From Lachnospiraceae bacterium UBA3401 (GTDB lineage Bacteria; Bacillota; Clostridia; Lachnospirales; Lachnospiraceae), in assembly GCA_002358575.1 (NCBI GenBank), contig DEPD01000111.1, positions 3,890-67,889 on the forward strand: DNA of 64,000 nt. Reading direction: 5' to 3'. Within the stretch, counting starts at the first letter, position 1; each line of letters begins with the position of its first letter. The translations under genes were made by a program, and so were the position numbers. The notes beneath the pieces are model-generated. The model was not told where the DNA came from and searched no databases. It was given only the letters and a program-made list of their open reading frames with translations. Below, one piece after another: positions 35,350 through 43,836 of the stretch.

Positions 35350-35742
35350 CTATTGCATTACTGACTTTAACTGCGAGAAATTTTTATTCAGCAAATCCAT
35401 CATGCCATTATATTTAATCTGATTTTTTGCAAGAATTGCATTTTCATTATTGATATCCACATTATTTCCGTCATACCGGAAAGACAACTCTGCATAATCC
35501 GTATAAATCTCGGGAGTCAATGCTTCCAAATCCAAATTTTTCACTCTCGCATCCACTGTGTCTTCACTCGCTCTTGCAAACGCATGTTTAAGCTCTGTCT
35601 CAAAACGGATATCCTTCCTCTTATAGTTGGGCGTGTTCACGTTTGCAATATTATGATTGATGATATCGTTTCTTGTTGATGCTGCATCCAATGAAGTTCC
35701 TAAAACATTAATGTAGTCAAATACACCTGAGTTGTTTAACAT
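35350..35742 (-). CDS. flgB: Flagellar proximal rod protein FlgB
   Basis: FlgB is the rod subunit nearest the MS ring and the first gene of the large flagellar block. The 130-residue protein has NDIINHNIANVNTPNYKRKD near the N-terminus. GGAGGA lies six bases before ATG 35742. Its promoter carries a CodY-box-like site, and codY is the next gene upstream. Confidence 0.96.
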   Translation of the reverse strand: MLNNSGVFDYINVLGTSLDAASTRNDIINHNIANVNTPNYKRKDIRFETELKHAFARASEDTVDARVKNLDLEALTPEIYTDYAELSFRYDGNNVDINNENAILAKNQIKYNGMMDLLNKNFSQLKSVMQ

Positions 35743-35770
35743 CTCTGCTCCTCCTTTTCATAATTTGATT

Positions 35771-35810
35771 CTATGTAAACCAATTATTCTGCATATGGAT
35801 TTACATAATA
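35771..35810 (-). promoter_or_regulatory. Leader hairpin and repeated ATTATGTAAAT motif around flgB promoter
   Basis: In the flgB leader TATTATGTAAATCC (35810-35797) pairs with GGTTTACATAG (35781-35771) with one bulge. The same ATTATGT(A/G)AAT word occurs twice more upstream of the promoter, at 35881-35894 and 35904-35917 on the plus strand. Four copies around one promoter suggest an operator for a further regulator, or a stability hairpin for the long mRNA. Confidence 0.45.
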
Positions 35811-35828
35811 TATCGTCTTTCTTACTCT

Positions 35829-35856
35829 ATTATAGATTATTTTCAGAATATTTCAA
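35829..35856 (-). promoter_or_regulatory. Sigma-A promoter of the flgB-flgE flagellar block
   Basis: TTGAAA (35851-35856), a 16-base spacer and a perfect TATAAT (35829-35834) lie about 80 bases above flgB on the minus strand. The corresponding fla/che promoter of Bacillus subtilis is also preceded by codY. Confidence 0.85.
35838..35852. promoter_or_regulatory. CodY-box-like site in the flgB promoter spacer
   Basis: On the minus strand AATATTCTGAAAATA matches AATTTTCWGAAAATT at 13 of 15 positions and lies between the -35 and -10 hexamers. Occupation by CodY would be expected to repress the flagellar operon. CodY repression of the fla/che promoter is known in Bacillus subtilis. Confidence 0.7.
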
Positions 35857-35937
35857 GTATTTTTTTCATTATTTTGCAATATTATGTGAATTTGTTTTAT
35901 TCTATTATGTAAATTCATTATTTTAACCTTAAAATTA

Positions 35938-35984
35938 AAAAAAGACTTATCTTTTTTGATAAATACATAAGATAAGTCTTTTTT
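35938..35984 (-). terminator. Terminator after codY
   Basis: GACTTATCTT and AAGATAAGTC form a 10-bp stem, extended by A/T pairs, with T runs on both sides. It can act in either direction and separates codY from the flgB promoter. Confidence 0.88.
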
Positions 35985-36029
35985 ATATTATATTGATACA
36001 ATTTAAATTATTGCTGCAATTTTAATCAA

Positions 36030-36815
36030 TTATTTGTTCAGTTGCCGTTTCAGTGCTTCCACTTCCTCAAACACAACATCATTGAGCACTTTAATGTATG
36101 TTCCTTTCATGCCAGAAGAACGCGACTCAATCACGCCTGCACTCTCAAACTTGCGGAGTGCATTTACAATCACGCTTCTTGTGATGCCCACGCGGTCTGC
36201 AATCTTGCTGGCAACCAAAATCCCTTCTGTGCCATTCAGCTCATCAAAAATGTGTGTGATCGCTTCCATCTCAGAGAACGACAATGTAGAAATCGCAGAT
36301 TTTACAACTGCAATCTTGCGGCTCTCCTCCGCATTCTCCTCACTCACAGCGCGGAGCATCTCAAGTCCGACTACAGTCACACCATACTCACACAAAATAA
36401 TATCATCAATGTCATACTGCTCATTGCATTTGTATATAAATAATGTTCCCAGACGCTCCCCCGCAATCTCAATCGGCGTAATAACTGCCTGATACTTGCG
36501 GATATCCTCACTTTCAAATCCCAGTGTTGCAAGATTGACATTTTCTTTTGTGGAGAGCACTCCCAGAAGCCTTTCATTTAACATGGGGTCGATAAATCCA
36601 CCTACATTGTCCTCAACAAGCTCCTTTAGTTCATCCACACCTTCACAGTTCCCTATACCCAACACTTTTCCTTTTTTGCTGATCACTAATACATTCGAGT
36701 CCACAATATCTCGGATCACCTTGCAGATATCATTAAAAACCACTTTACTAGCATTGTTGTTGTGTAAAAGTTTTCCTATCTTTCTCGTTTTATCTAACAA
36801 TTGTACGCTACCCAT
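36030..36815 (-). CDS. codY: GTP-sensing transcriptional repressor CodY
   Basis: CodY senses GTP and branched-chain amino acids and represses stationary-phase genes. The 261-residue protein has the N-terminal GAF domain (LLDKTRKIGKLLHNNNASKV, FNDICKVIRDIVDSNV) and the C-terminal winged helix with DNA-recognition text ASKIADRVGITRSVIVNALR then KFESAGVIESRSSGMKGTYI. The protein is monocistronic by the terminators on both sides. Its likely targets in this window include the flgB, fliK and motA promoters. Confidence 0.96.
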   Translation of the reverse strand: MGSVQLLDKTRKIGKLLHNNNASKVVFNDICKVIRDIVDSNVLVISKKGKVLGIGNCEGVDELKELVEDNVGGFIDPMLNERLLGVLSTKENVNLATLGFESEDIRKYQAVITPIEIAGERLGTLFIYKCNEQYDIDDIILCEYGVTVVGLEMLRAVSEENAEESRKIAVVKSAISTLSFSEMEAITHIFDELNGTEGILVASKIADRVGITRSVIVNALRKFESAGVIESRSSGMKGTYIKVLNDVVFEEVEALKRQLNK

Positions 36816-36898
36816 AGCAAACCTCCAAGTCCCTTTATTGTTCGCAGCTCACATAAAATTCTGCAATTTCTCCGTCAAAAAGTCCTATTGATACTAAA

Positions 36899-36927
36899 AT
36901 TTTAACATACATAACTTTATTTTTCAA
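36899..36927 (-). promoter_or_regulatory. Sigma-A-type promoter of codY
   Basis: TTGAAA (36922-36927), 17 bases, TAAAAT (36899-36904) on the minus strand, about 85 bases above the codY ATG and below the topA terminator. Confidence 0.65.
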
Positions 36928-37038
36928 TAGTTTCCGTTAATAATTCAAGAATACTTTACAATTTCTTTTACTTTTTATAATATAAAAAATATTTAAACTA
37001 TTGCAATAATAAGAAATTGTGGGAAAATAAATGTAATG

Positions 37039-37073
37039 TAAAAACTCCGGCATAAATCTCTTATACCGGAGTT
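37039..37073 (-). terminator. Terminator after topA
   Basis: AACTCCGG and CCGGAGTT pair (8 bp, extended by further A/T pairs) and are followed by TTTTAC on the minus strand, about 40 bases past the topA stop. Confidence 0.88.
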
Positions 37074-37109
37074 CTCTATTATAGATAGATTCATACAGAG
37101 AATAGCCCC

Positions 37110-39188
37110 TTAAGGCGCCACCTCCTCTATCTTTTTCACAAAACCACACTGTTCATCTGCGCAGACAAGCTTATTTCCCTTGATTAACATAATGCCGCCA
37201 CAGCGCTGGCACTTCTCTTTGGACGGCTTTTGCCACACCATAAAATCACACTCTGGTATCGCCTCACAGCCATAATATCTTCTTCCTTTTTTCGTCTTTC
37301 TAATAACAACTTCCTTGCCGCACTTCGGACAGGGCACCCCAATTTTCTCAAAATAGGGTTTTGTATTTTTGCATTCTGGAAATCCCGGACAGGCAAGAAA
37401 TTTGCCGTGTGGTCCATATTTTATGACCATGTTCCTGCCGCACACATCACACAATTCATCGGACACTTCGTCGGCAATCTCCACTTCATCAAGTTCCTTT
37501 TCTGCTACTTTCACCGCCTCATCCAGATCGGGATAAAAATTTCCTACCACTGTCTTCCAGCCAACTGCGCCATCTTCCACCTTGTCGAGCAACGCTTCAA
37601 GATTTGCCGTAAAATTTACGTCCACAATTGAGGGAAATGCATCTTTCATCATATTGTTGACTACTTCGCCCAACTCGGAAACATAGAGGTTTTTGTCCTC
37701 TTTCACCACGTAGCGTCTCGCCATAATTGTTGTGATTGTCGGCGCATAGGTACTAGGCCGACCGATTCCAAGCTCTTCGAGTGCTCGTACAAGTGAAGCC
37801 TCTGTATAGTGTGGCGGTGGCTGTGTAAAATGCTGTTTGGGTTCCAGAGACTCCAAGGAAAGCGATGTCTCTTTTGTGATATCTTTCACAAGCGTATTGA
37901 AGACTGCTTTCTCCTCATCTGCTTCTTTATAGACACTCATAAAACCGTCAAAATCCAATTTGGACGCAGACACTGTAAAATGATGCGCCTCCGCGTCAAT
38001 CTTCACGGAAGTTGTCTCAAACTTTGCAGGCGTCATACGGCTTGCAGTAAAGCGCTTCCAAATAAGCTGGTACAGGCGAAATTGATCGCGGCTCAACGAC
38101 TCCTTTAAATCCGCAGGCGTGTTATTAATATCCGTCGGACGTATGGCCTCATGCGCATCTTGAATCTTTTGGTCTTTTTTCCTTTCGGCCACAGTCTCCG
38201 CTGCATACGCATCTCCATAGTTTTTGGCAATATACTCCTTGGAGGAAGCCGCCGCCTCATCAGAAACTCGCGTCGAATCTGTTCGCAAATAGGTAATAAT
38301 GCCGACCGTTCCCTGCCCTTTTAGTTCCACGCCCTCATAGAGCTGCTGCGCCAGACGCATTGTCTTCTGTGTTGAGAAATTCAGTGCCTTACTCGCCTCC
38401 TGCTGCAATGTCGATGTTGTGAAAGGCAGCGGTGCCTTCTTAACGCGCTCTCCCTTTTTTATATCTGTGACGGCAAAATGTGCCCCTTCCAGCTCTTTTA
38501 AGATTTTGTCCATCTCTTCCTTAGAAGAAATCTCTGCCTTTTTCTCCCCTGTACCATAATACTTTGCTATGAGAGGCTTTTTCTCTCCCTTTATTTTCAA
38601 TGTTACATCTAGCGTCCAGTACTCTTCTGGAATAAAGGCATTGATCTCATCTTCCCTGTCACAGATAATGCGCAAAGCCACAGACTGCACTCTGCCCGCG
38701 CTCAACCCTCTCTTAATTTTTGCCCATAAAAGCGGAGAAATCCGATATCCAACCATTCTGTCAAGCATACGGCGCGCCTGCTGTGCATCAACCAGGCTCA
38801 TATCAATCTCCCTTGGATTTTTTAGAGATTCTTTTACTGCATTCTTTGTAATCTCGTTAAATGTAATGCGATATACTTTTTTGTTCTCTAATTTCAGGGC
38901 AATATACAAATGCCATGAGATTGCCTCCCCCTCACGGTCAGGGTCCGTTGCGAGATAGATTTTATCTGCCTTCTTTACTTCTCTGCGAAGTTTTGCCAGA
39001 ATGTCTCCCTTCCCACGAATGGTTATATATTTCGGTTCGTAATCATTTTCTGCATCAAATCCCAGTTGGCTTTTGGGCATATCGCGCACATGACCATTGC
39101 TCGCCAATACCTCATAATTTGCACCCAGAAATTTCTTGATTGTCTTAACTTTCGCGGGTGACTCAACTATCACCAAATATTTTGCCAT
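37110..39188 (-). CDS. topA: DNA topoisomerase I
   Basis: Type IA topoisomerase that relaxes negative supercoils. The 692-residue protein starts with the TOPRIM domain (YLVIVESPAKVKTIKKFLG, LATDPDREGEAISWHLY). The active-site Tyr is in GIITYLRTDSTRVS, and the RGLSAGRVQSVALRIICDRE segment is conserved. Three C-terminal four-Cys zinc modules begin with CDVC, CPKC and CQRC. The gene follows dprA, as in Bacillus. Confidence 0.97.
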   Translation of the reverse strand: MAKYLVIVESPAKVKTIKKFLGANYEVLASNGHVRDMPKSQLGFDAENDYEPKYITIRGKGDILAKLRREVKKADKIYLATDPDREGEAISWHLYIALKLENKKVYRITFNEITKNAVKESLKNPREIDMSLVDAQQARRMLDRMVGYRISPLLWAKIKRGLSAGRVQSVALRIICDREDEINAFIPEEYWTLDVTLKIKGEKKPLIAKYYGTGEKKAEISSKEEMDKILKELEGAHFAVTDIKKGERVKKAPLPFTTSTLQQEASKALNFSTQKTMRLAQQLYEGVELKGQGTVGIITYLRTDSTRVSDEAAASSKEYIAKNYGDAYAAETVAERKKDQKIQDAHEAIRPTDINNTPADLKESLSRDQFRLYQLIWKRFTASRMTPAKFETTSVKIDAEAHHFTVSASKLDFDGFMSVYKEADEEKAVFNTLVKDITKETSLSLESLEPKQHFTQPPPHYTEASLVRALEELGIGRPSTYAPTITTIMARRYVVKEDKNLYVSELGEVVNNMMKDAFPSIVDVNFTANLEALLDKVEDGAVGWKTVVGNFYPDLDEAVKVAEKELDEVEIADEVSDELCDVCGRNMVIKYGPHGKFLACPGFPECKNTKPYFEKIGVPCPKCGKEVVIRKTKKGRRYYGCEAIPECDFMVWQKPSKEKCQRCGGIMLIKGNKLVCADEQCGFVKKIEEVAP

Positions 39189-39229
39189 ACTGTTACCTCT
39201 TAATTTCTTATTGTTGACTTACGTTCACC

Positions 39230-39258
39230 ACTATAACCCAATTTTAAACTTGTGGCAA
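39230..39258 (-). promoter_or_regulatory. Promoter of topA
   Basis: TTGCCA (39253-39258), 17 bases, TATAGT (39230-39235) on the minus strand, about 40 bases above the ATG. The 240-base dprA-topA gap also carries a direct repeat of ACTTGTGGCAAG (39249-39260 and 39359-39370); the first copy overlaps the -35. I see nothing else in the gap. Confidence 0.65.
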
Positions 39259-39429
39259 GTAATATTTTCTAAAATCTGTCAAATATTTTATGCTGCCTTG
39301 ATAGCAATTACAAAAAAGCACTTTATACTTTCTTTTTCTAAAAAACTATTCAGAAATTACTTGTGGCAAGGACGCTGTATAAATGTTCCGCTACAAAAAA
39401 AGAAAAGCACAGGTATAGCGGCTATATTC

Positions 39430-40554
39430 CTAAGTCCTTTTATACTGTCTGTTACAAAAGGCAATAAATCCTTTTAATTCCAACTCGACAAGCCCCTGAC
39501 AAATCTGTGGTATTGTGAATGATTTTCCTTTTTCCCGCAACAAAGAAACAATGACATCCTGTGTCGCTGGCAAACCTCCTATCACCGCATAGACTTCCTG
39601 CGCCACTGCAGAAAGTTTTTCCACGGGAAACTTTGGGACCTGTCTGTCAACTTTTTGCGGCAGCGCCTCCCAGCGCATATCCTCTACTATATCCTCTGGT
39701 GCCGTTGCAGCCGTCGCTCCCTGCCGTAAAAGTCGATTGCACCCTATACTAAGACTGTCCATACATCTTCCTGGCACTGTAAATACATCTTTTCCTTGTT
39801 CTAAGGCCATGTCCACCGTTATTAACGTACCACTCTTTTCACGTGCCTCGACCACTAACACCGCATCTGACAAAGCACTGATAATTCGATTTCTTGGCGG
39901 AAATAGCATTGGTCTTGGCTCCATCTGCGGCGGATACTCTGACAGCACACCTCCTTGTTCCAAAAGCTGAGAATACAGCTTTTCATTTGTTTTTGGATAC
40001 ACCACGTCAACACCACAGCCAAGCACTGCATAGGAGCTGCCCCCTGCTTTTAGAGCAGCTTTCTGGCTGATGCCATCTATCCCTTGTGCCATTCCACTTA
40101 TAATATCAATACCGCGCGCTGCAAATGCCGACGCAAAAGTTTCCGCCATATGCCTGCCATACTCACTACATTTTCTCGCCCCAATCATTGCCACAGCCGG
40201 AACATCTTCTGCGGGAAGCTTTCCTTTATAAAAAATGCCAAAAGGCGGATCTGCAATGCGGGCAAGCTTGCTAGGAAAATCCGAATCCTCACAGTATGTA
40301 TAACGAATCCCCAGCGCTTCCATATAATTCCAGACCTTCTGCGGTGTATATCTCTTTCTGTGCTGACAGAAACGCTCACAACCTTTCAATCCCATAATGG
40401 CTGCAAGCTGCCCTTCTTCCATATTATAAATGTTTTGCACACTGCCCGCCGCGCTAAGAAGTTTATACTTTGTGTCGCTCGCGATCCAGTAGATAGTGTC
40501 AAGCCAACAAGCATATTGTTTTTGCTGTAATATATCTTCCTTGTTTTCTTTCAT
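39430..40554 (-). CDS. dprA: DNA-processing protein DprA
   Basis: DprA loads RecA on incoming single-stranded DNA during transformation. The 374-residue protein has an N-terminal helical (SAM/HhH-like) domain, the Rossmann DNA-binding core (IGARKCSEYGRHMAETFASA, ISGMAQGIDGISQKAALK, LLFPPRNRIISALSDAVLVV-like text FPPRNRIISALSDAVLVVEA, EQGKDVFTVPG) and a C-terminal winged helix. It lies between comM and topA. Competence in this species is not shown by the window. Confidence 0.95.
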   Translation of the reverse strand: MKENKEDILQQKQYACWLDTIYWIASDTKYKLLSAAGSVQNIYNMEEGQLAAIMGLKGCERFCQHRKRYTPQKVWNYMEALGIRYTYCEDSDFPSKLARIADPPFGIFYKGKLPAEDVPAVAMIGARKCSEYGRHMAETFASAFAARGIDIISGMAQGIDGISQKAALKAGGSSYAVLGCGVDVVYPKTNEKLYSQLLEQGGVLSEYPPQMEPRPMLFPPRNRIISALSDAVLVVEAREKSGTLITVDMALEQGKDVFTVPGRCMDSLSIGCNRLLRQGATAATAPEDIVEDMRWEALPQKVDRQVPKFPVEKLSAVAQEVYAVIGGLPATQDVIVSLLREKGKSFTIPQICQGLVELELKGFIAFCNRQYKRT

Positions 40555-40587
40555 AAATCTCCTGTTTGATAATATTCCGCCAAAAAA

Positions 40588-42132
40588 CTATTCATTCCAA
40601 TATTTGTAATCATTCATTCTATAACATATTGCCTCGCTGAGATGTTCCGCAAGAATATCTTCTTTCTCGTCCAAATCCGCAATTGTTCGCGCAACTTTTA
40701 TAATCTTATGATATGCGCGCGCAGACAAATTCATCATGGTAAATACTTCCTCCATCATCTCTTGCGTTTTTGTGTCCAGTTTGCAGTAGATCTTAATATC
40801 ACCTGGTCGCAGCTCTGCATTAAACTGATAGCTTGTCCCTCTATAGCGGTGTTCCTGGCGCGCTCTTGCCTCCAAGACACGCCGTTTAATATCAGCACTG
40901 CTCTCATTGTGCATCTCTGCGGATAACTGTCGAATTTCTACTCTTGGCGCTTCTGTCACCACATCAATTCGATCAAGAATTGGTCCTGAAATCCTAGAGA
41001 GATACTTTTTAATCTCCGCCTCTGAACATCTACATTGGTTTCTGTCTGGATAATGACCACAAGGACATGGATTCATTGCCGCCACCAGCATAAAATCGGC
41101 CGGATAAACAAAACTGCCGTATGTTCTGGCAATGTGAATCCGTTTGTCCTCAAGCGGTTGCCGCAAAATCTCTATAGTGTTGCGGCGAAACTCTGGCAGC
41201 TCGTCCATAAAAAGAACACCCCTGTGCGCGAGCGAGATGACGCCGGGCCTGGGAATCCGCCCGCCGCCTGCAAGTGCCTGCTCTGAAATTGTGTGATGCG
41301 GGTCTAAAAATGGCCTTCTGGTAATCAATGCCTTTTTGTTGTCCAACTGTCCTGCAACACTGTATATGGTAGAAACTTCCAGACTCTCCTCCATCAATAA
41401 GCTCGGCAAAATCGTTGGTATTCTTTTGGCAATCATGGTCTTGCCGGAACCTGGCGGTCCCACCATCAGTATATGGTGGAATCCAGCCGCCGCAACTTCC
41501 ACTGCGCGTTTTATGGACTCCTGACCATTTACTTCCGCAAAATCCACGTCTGTGATAGTTTCTTCTAGGTTTTCCATCAATGTCTGTTCTGCGGGCGCTA
41601 TCCTCTGCGCTTTGCGCTCCTCAACCTCTCTAAGATATTCTATGGTATCCTGAAGCGTTCTAACACCGATAATCTCAATACCGCCAATCACAGCGCCTTC
41701 CTTTACATTTTCCATTGGCACAAGGCATCGCATAATATGCTCTTGTTTCGCTCTTTGCACAATGGGCAACACACCTCTTACAGTGCGCACTTCCCCATCC
41801 AGACCAAGTTCTCCTATTATCAAGGTGTTTTGAATTCCCTCCTCGGGTATCAATCCCAATGATACCAAAATGCCAACTGCAATCGGTAAGTCATAGGAAG
41901 CACCTTCCTTGCGTATTTCTGCCGGAGATATACTGACCGTAATTCGCATAGGAGGAATTTCTACAGAAACATTTTTTAGCGCCACTCTGACGCGTTCTCT
42001 TGCCTCCCGCACCTCGTTATTTAACTGTCCAACCATCTCAAAACCAGGCATTCCCTTCGACGCGTCAACCTCGACTGCTGCAAACACACTCTCAATGCCA
42101 TTGACAGCACCTGTTATCACTCTGCTATACAT
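40588..42132 (-). CDS. comM: ComM/YifB-type Mg-chelatase-like AAA+ ATPase
   Basis: ComM-family hexameric helicases promote branch migration in natural transformation in Gram-negative bacteria; the Firmicute role is less clear. The N-terminal Lon-like domain reads MYSRVITGAVNGIESVFAAV, and the AAA+ domain has Walker A LMVGPPGSGKTMIAKRIP and Walker B RGVLFMDELPEF. A Cys-rich segment NPCPCGHYPDRNQCRCS follows. The frame is open further upstream, through a tandem repeat, but ATG 42132 with GGAG six bases upstream gives the standard 514-residue protein. Confidence 0.93.
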   Translation of the reverse strand: MYSRVITGAVNGIESVFAAVEVDASKGMPGFEMVGQLNNEVREARERVRVALKNVSVEIPPMRITVSISPAEIRKEGASYDLPIAVGILVSLGLIPEEGIQNTLIIGELGLDGEVRTVRGVLPIVQRAKQEHIMRCLVPMENVKEGAVIGGIEIIGVRTLQDTIEYLREVEERKAQRIAPAEQTLMENLEETITDVDFAEVNGQESIKRAVEVAAAGFHHILMVGPPGSGKTMIAKRIPTILPSLLMEESLEVSTIYSVAGQLDNKKALITRRPFLDPHHTISEQALAGGGRIPRPGVISLAHRGVLFMDELPEFRRNTIEILRQPLEDKRIHIARTYGSFVYPADFMLVAAMNPCPCGHYPDRNQCRCSEAEIKKYLSRISGPILDRIDVVTEAPRVEIRQLSAEMHNESSADIKRRVLEARARQEHRYRGTSYQFNAELRPGDIKIYCKLDTKTQEMMEEVFTMMNLSARAYHKIIKVARTIADLDEKEDILAEHLSEAICYRMNDYKYWNE

Positions 42133-42196
42133 TCCTCGCTCCTTTTCTAAATTATACTCCGTCATATATACCATAAGCTGTCTGCAATTACAATGC

Positions 42197-42235
42197 AAAT
42201 GTAAAAAATAGCACTCGAAATGTAAAAAATAGCAC
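42197..42235. repeat. Two tandem 18-base repeats upstream of comM
   Basis: AAATGTAAAAAATAGCAC is found at 42197-42214 and 42218-42235, exactly 21 bases apart, i.e. about two helical turns. It lies between the sigK-like stop and comM. Such spacing is typical of tandem operator sites, though a regulator is not known. Confidence 0.6.
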
Positions 42236-42238
42236 ACT

Positions 42239-42946
42239 TTAACACAGATTTTCTGCTTCTAGACCTGCTTTTAATTTTCCCAAAGCTTTTTTTTCTATTC
42301 TTGATACATAACTTCTAGAAATCCCCAAAAGTTTTCCAATATCCCGCTGTGTCATCTCCTCACCAGTAAAACTTTTTCCCAGAATGCCGTACCGCAGGCG
42401 AATAATCTCCCGCTCCCTGTCGTCAAGTTTTTCTTCTATCAGGCGGTGCAAGCACCTAAGTTTTGCCACAATATCCATATCATCCACAATATCCCGCTGT
42501 TCCTGTTCACAGACATCAATCAGATTGATTTCATTTCCCTCCTTGTCAGTGCCAATCGGTTCATATAAGGATACTTCTCGTGTAACTTTTTTTCTAGCCC
42601 GAAACATCATTAACAGCTCATTGTCTATACATTTTGCAGCATATGTAGCAAGCCTGCTCCCTTTCTCTGGCTTGAAGGTATTCACTGCCTTGATAAGTCC
42701 TATGGTGCCGATAGATATCAAGTCCTCCATATCTTCTCCGCACCCCATGTATTTCTTGGACACATGTGCCACCAGACGCAGATTTCTCTCAATCAGAATC
42801 TGTCTTGCCTTATGGGCCGCCTCCAAATCTTCGCCGTTCATTTCTTCCAGATATTCAGTCTCCTCCTTGGCAGATAAAGGTTGCTCAAAGGTCTTCAAGA
42901 AATGCCCCCGGGACTCATTTATTTTATTGTATGACTCACGCACCAT
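42239..42946 (-). CDS. sigK: Sporulation sigma factor, SigK-like
   Basis: The 235-residue sigma-70 family protein has region 2 text LRLVAHVSKKYMGCGEDMED, LISIGTIGLIKAVNTFKPEK and GSRLATYAAKCIDNELLMM, and region 4 text MTQRDIGKLLGISRSYVSRI. These are closest to sigma-K (mother-cell late sporulation), with sigma-E as the nearest alternative. The gene is intact, not split by a skin element, and the N-terminus is short. It supports an endospore-forming host. Confidence 0.88.
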   Translation of the reverse strand: MVRESYNKINESRGHFLKTFEQPLSAKEETEYLEEMNGEDLEAAHKARQILIERNLRLVAHVSKKYMGCGEDMEDLISIGTIGLIKAVNTFKPEKGSRLATYAAKCIDNELLMMFRARKKVTREVSLYEPIGTDKEGNEINLIDVCEQEQRDIVDDMDIVAKLRCLHRLIEEKLDDREREIIRLRYGILGKSFTGEEMTQRDIGKLLGISRSYVSRIEKKALGKLKAGLEAENLC

Positions 42947-42984
42947 TTAAGTGCCTTTCCAAAATAAAAAAGTAGATCGACACA

Positions 42985-43008
42985 GAAAAAACAGGCATTA
43001 CTGCCTGT
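42985..43008 (-). terminator. Terminator between helical protein gene and sigK
   Basis: ACAGGCA-GTAA-TGCCTGT followed by TTTTTT on the minus strand, just after the stop at 43015. Only about 40 bases then remain before the sigK-like ATG. Confidence 0.88.
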
Positions 43009-43014
43009 CTCTCC

Positions 43015-43449
43015 CTACAAAAATTCTCTGATTTCCAGCGTAAGCTTTTCCTCAATATTAATCAGCCTCTTCACAATATCCTTGGCTTTTTCCTCTGCCG
43101 CCTTATACTGATTTAGATATTTGTGCAAGGATTTAACCCCCATATTGCAGCCGTCTGTCATTAGGTCTGCAATTGTATGATCGGATTCGTTCATCACCAA
43201 TTTTACATTTGTTTTCATCCAAGACATACTTTTTGCCATAATATTAGGCTCTTTCCCATCATCATGATATTCAGCAAGCATCCCTTCCATTTCATGTTGC
43301 AACTTTGCATGTTCTGCCTTGCAATCCTCAAGACATTTTTGCAGCTTTTCATGACTTACATAGTCAATGACATCATCAATTGATGCGATTCCCATTTTAA
43401 TCCCTGCATCACACTCTCGTAAAAGCCGAATTGTATCCCGTTCTGCCAT
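43015..43449 (-). CDS. Helical protein of unknown function (possible ferritin-like, DUF2383-type)
   Basis: The 144-residue protein is predicted to be a four-helix bundle (MAERDTIRLLRECDAGIKMG, HKYLNQYKAAEEKAKDIVKR). The pattern resembles DUF2383/PA2169-like ferritin-fold proteins, but I cannot confirm metal ligands. ATG 43449 with GGAGGG five bases upstream is preferred over GTG 43455. A palindrome (AGGGAAAATCTTTTCCC) lies in its leader near 43480. The gene is monocistronic. Confidence 0.7.
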   Translation of the reverse strand: MAERDTIRLLRECDAGIKMGIASIDDVIDYVSHEKLQKCLEDCKAEHAKLQHEMEGMLAEYHDDGKEPNIMAKSMSWMKTNVKLVMNESDHTIADLMTDGCNMGVKSLHKYLNQYKAAEEKAKDIVKRLINIEEKLTLEIREFL

Positions 43450-43656
43450 TAGCACCCTCCTTTATAAATCCAATAGGGAAAATCTTTTCCCCTACTTGCC
43501 ACATAACCCGAATGTCACCTCACATCTTATTTTCACAACACACAGGTTTATGCAGTTAGTATGCCCATATTTTTCAGGCTTAAGAATTATAAAAAATATT
43601 TCTTCGAGACTTCTATGCTATTGCGAATGTAATTTGAAACTATTTCTCTATGTCTT

Positions 43657-43824
43657 CTAGGAATTGTAGGAAAATAAGTGATACAAATTGCGTAGGATAT
43701 TTCTTCGAGAAGGTATGTCAAAAAACGTAGTCGTAGCGGGCTGCGGCAAGGCACAACTATTCATCAGCAATCCAATGGCTAATAAAAACCTGTGCGCCGC
43801 CTTAGCAGCATATTTTCTCTGCAC
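43657..43824 (-). CDS. Possible small lipoprotein-like ORF within a structured repeat
   Basis: Read from GTG 43824, the 55-residue frame has a basic start (VQRKYAAKAAHR), a hydrophobic stretch and a lipobox-like Cys (FLLAIGLLMNSCALPQ). A short tail follows. There is no visible ribosome site, and the DNA is part of the structured region that begins at 43932. It may be a chance frame in a repeat. Confidence 0.25.
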   Translation of the reverse strand: MQRKYAAKAAHRFLLAIGLLMNSCALPQPATTTFFDIPSRRNILRNLYHLFSYNS

Positions 43825-43836
43825 AGATTTGCGCAG

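Noticed and set aside
39371..39429. CCGCTA/TAGCGG stem after dprA as a terminator
   Set aside because: The loop is long and no run of T follows the stem on the minus strand.
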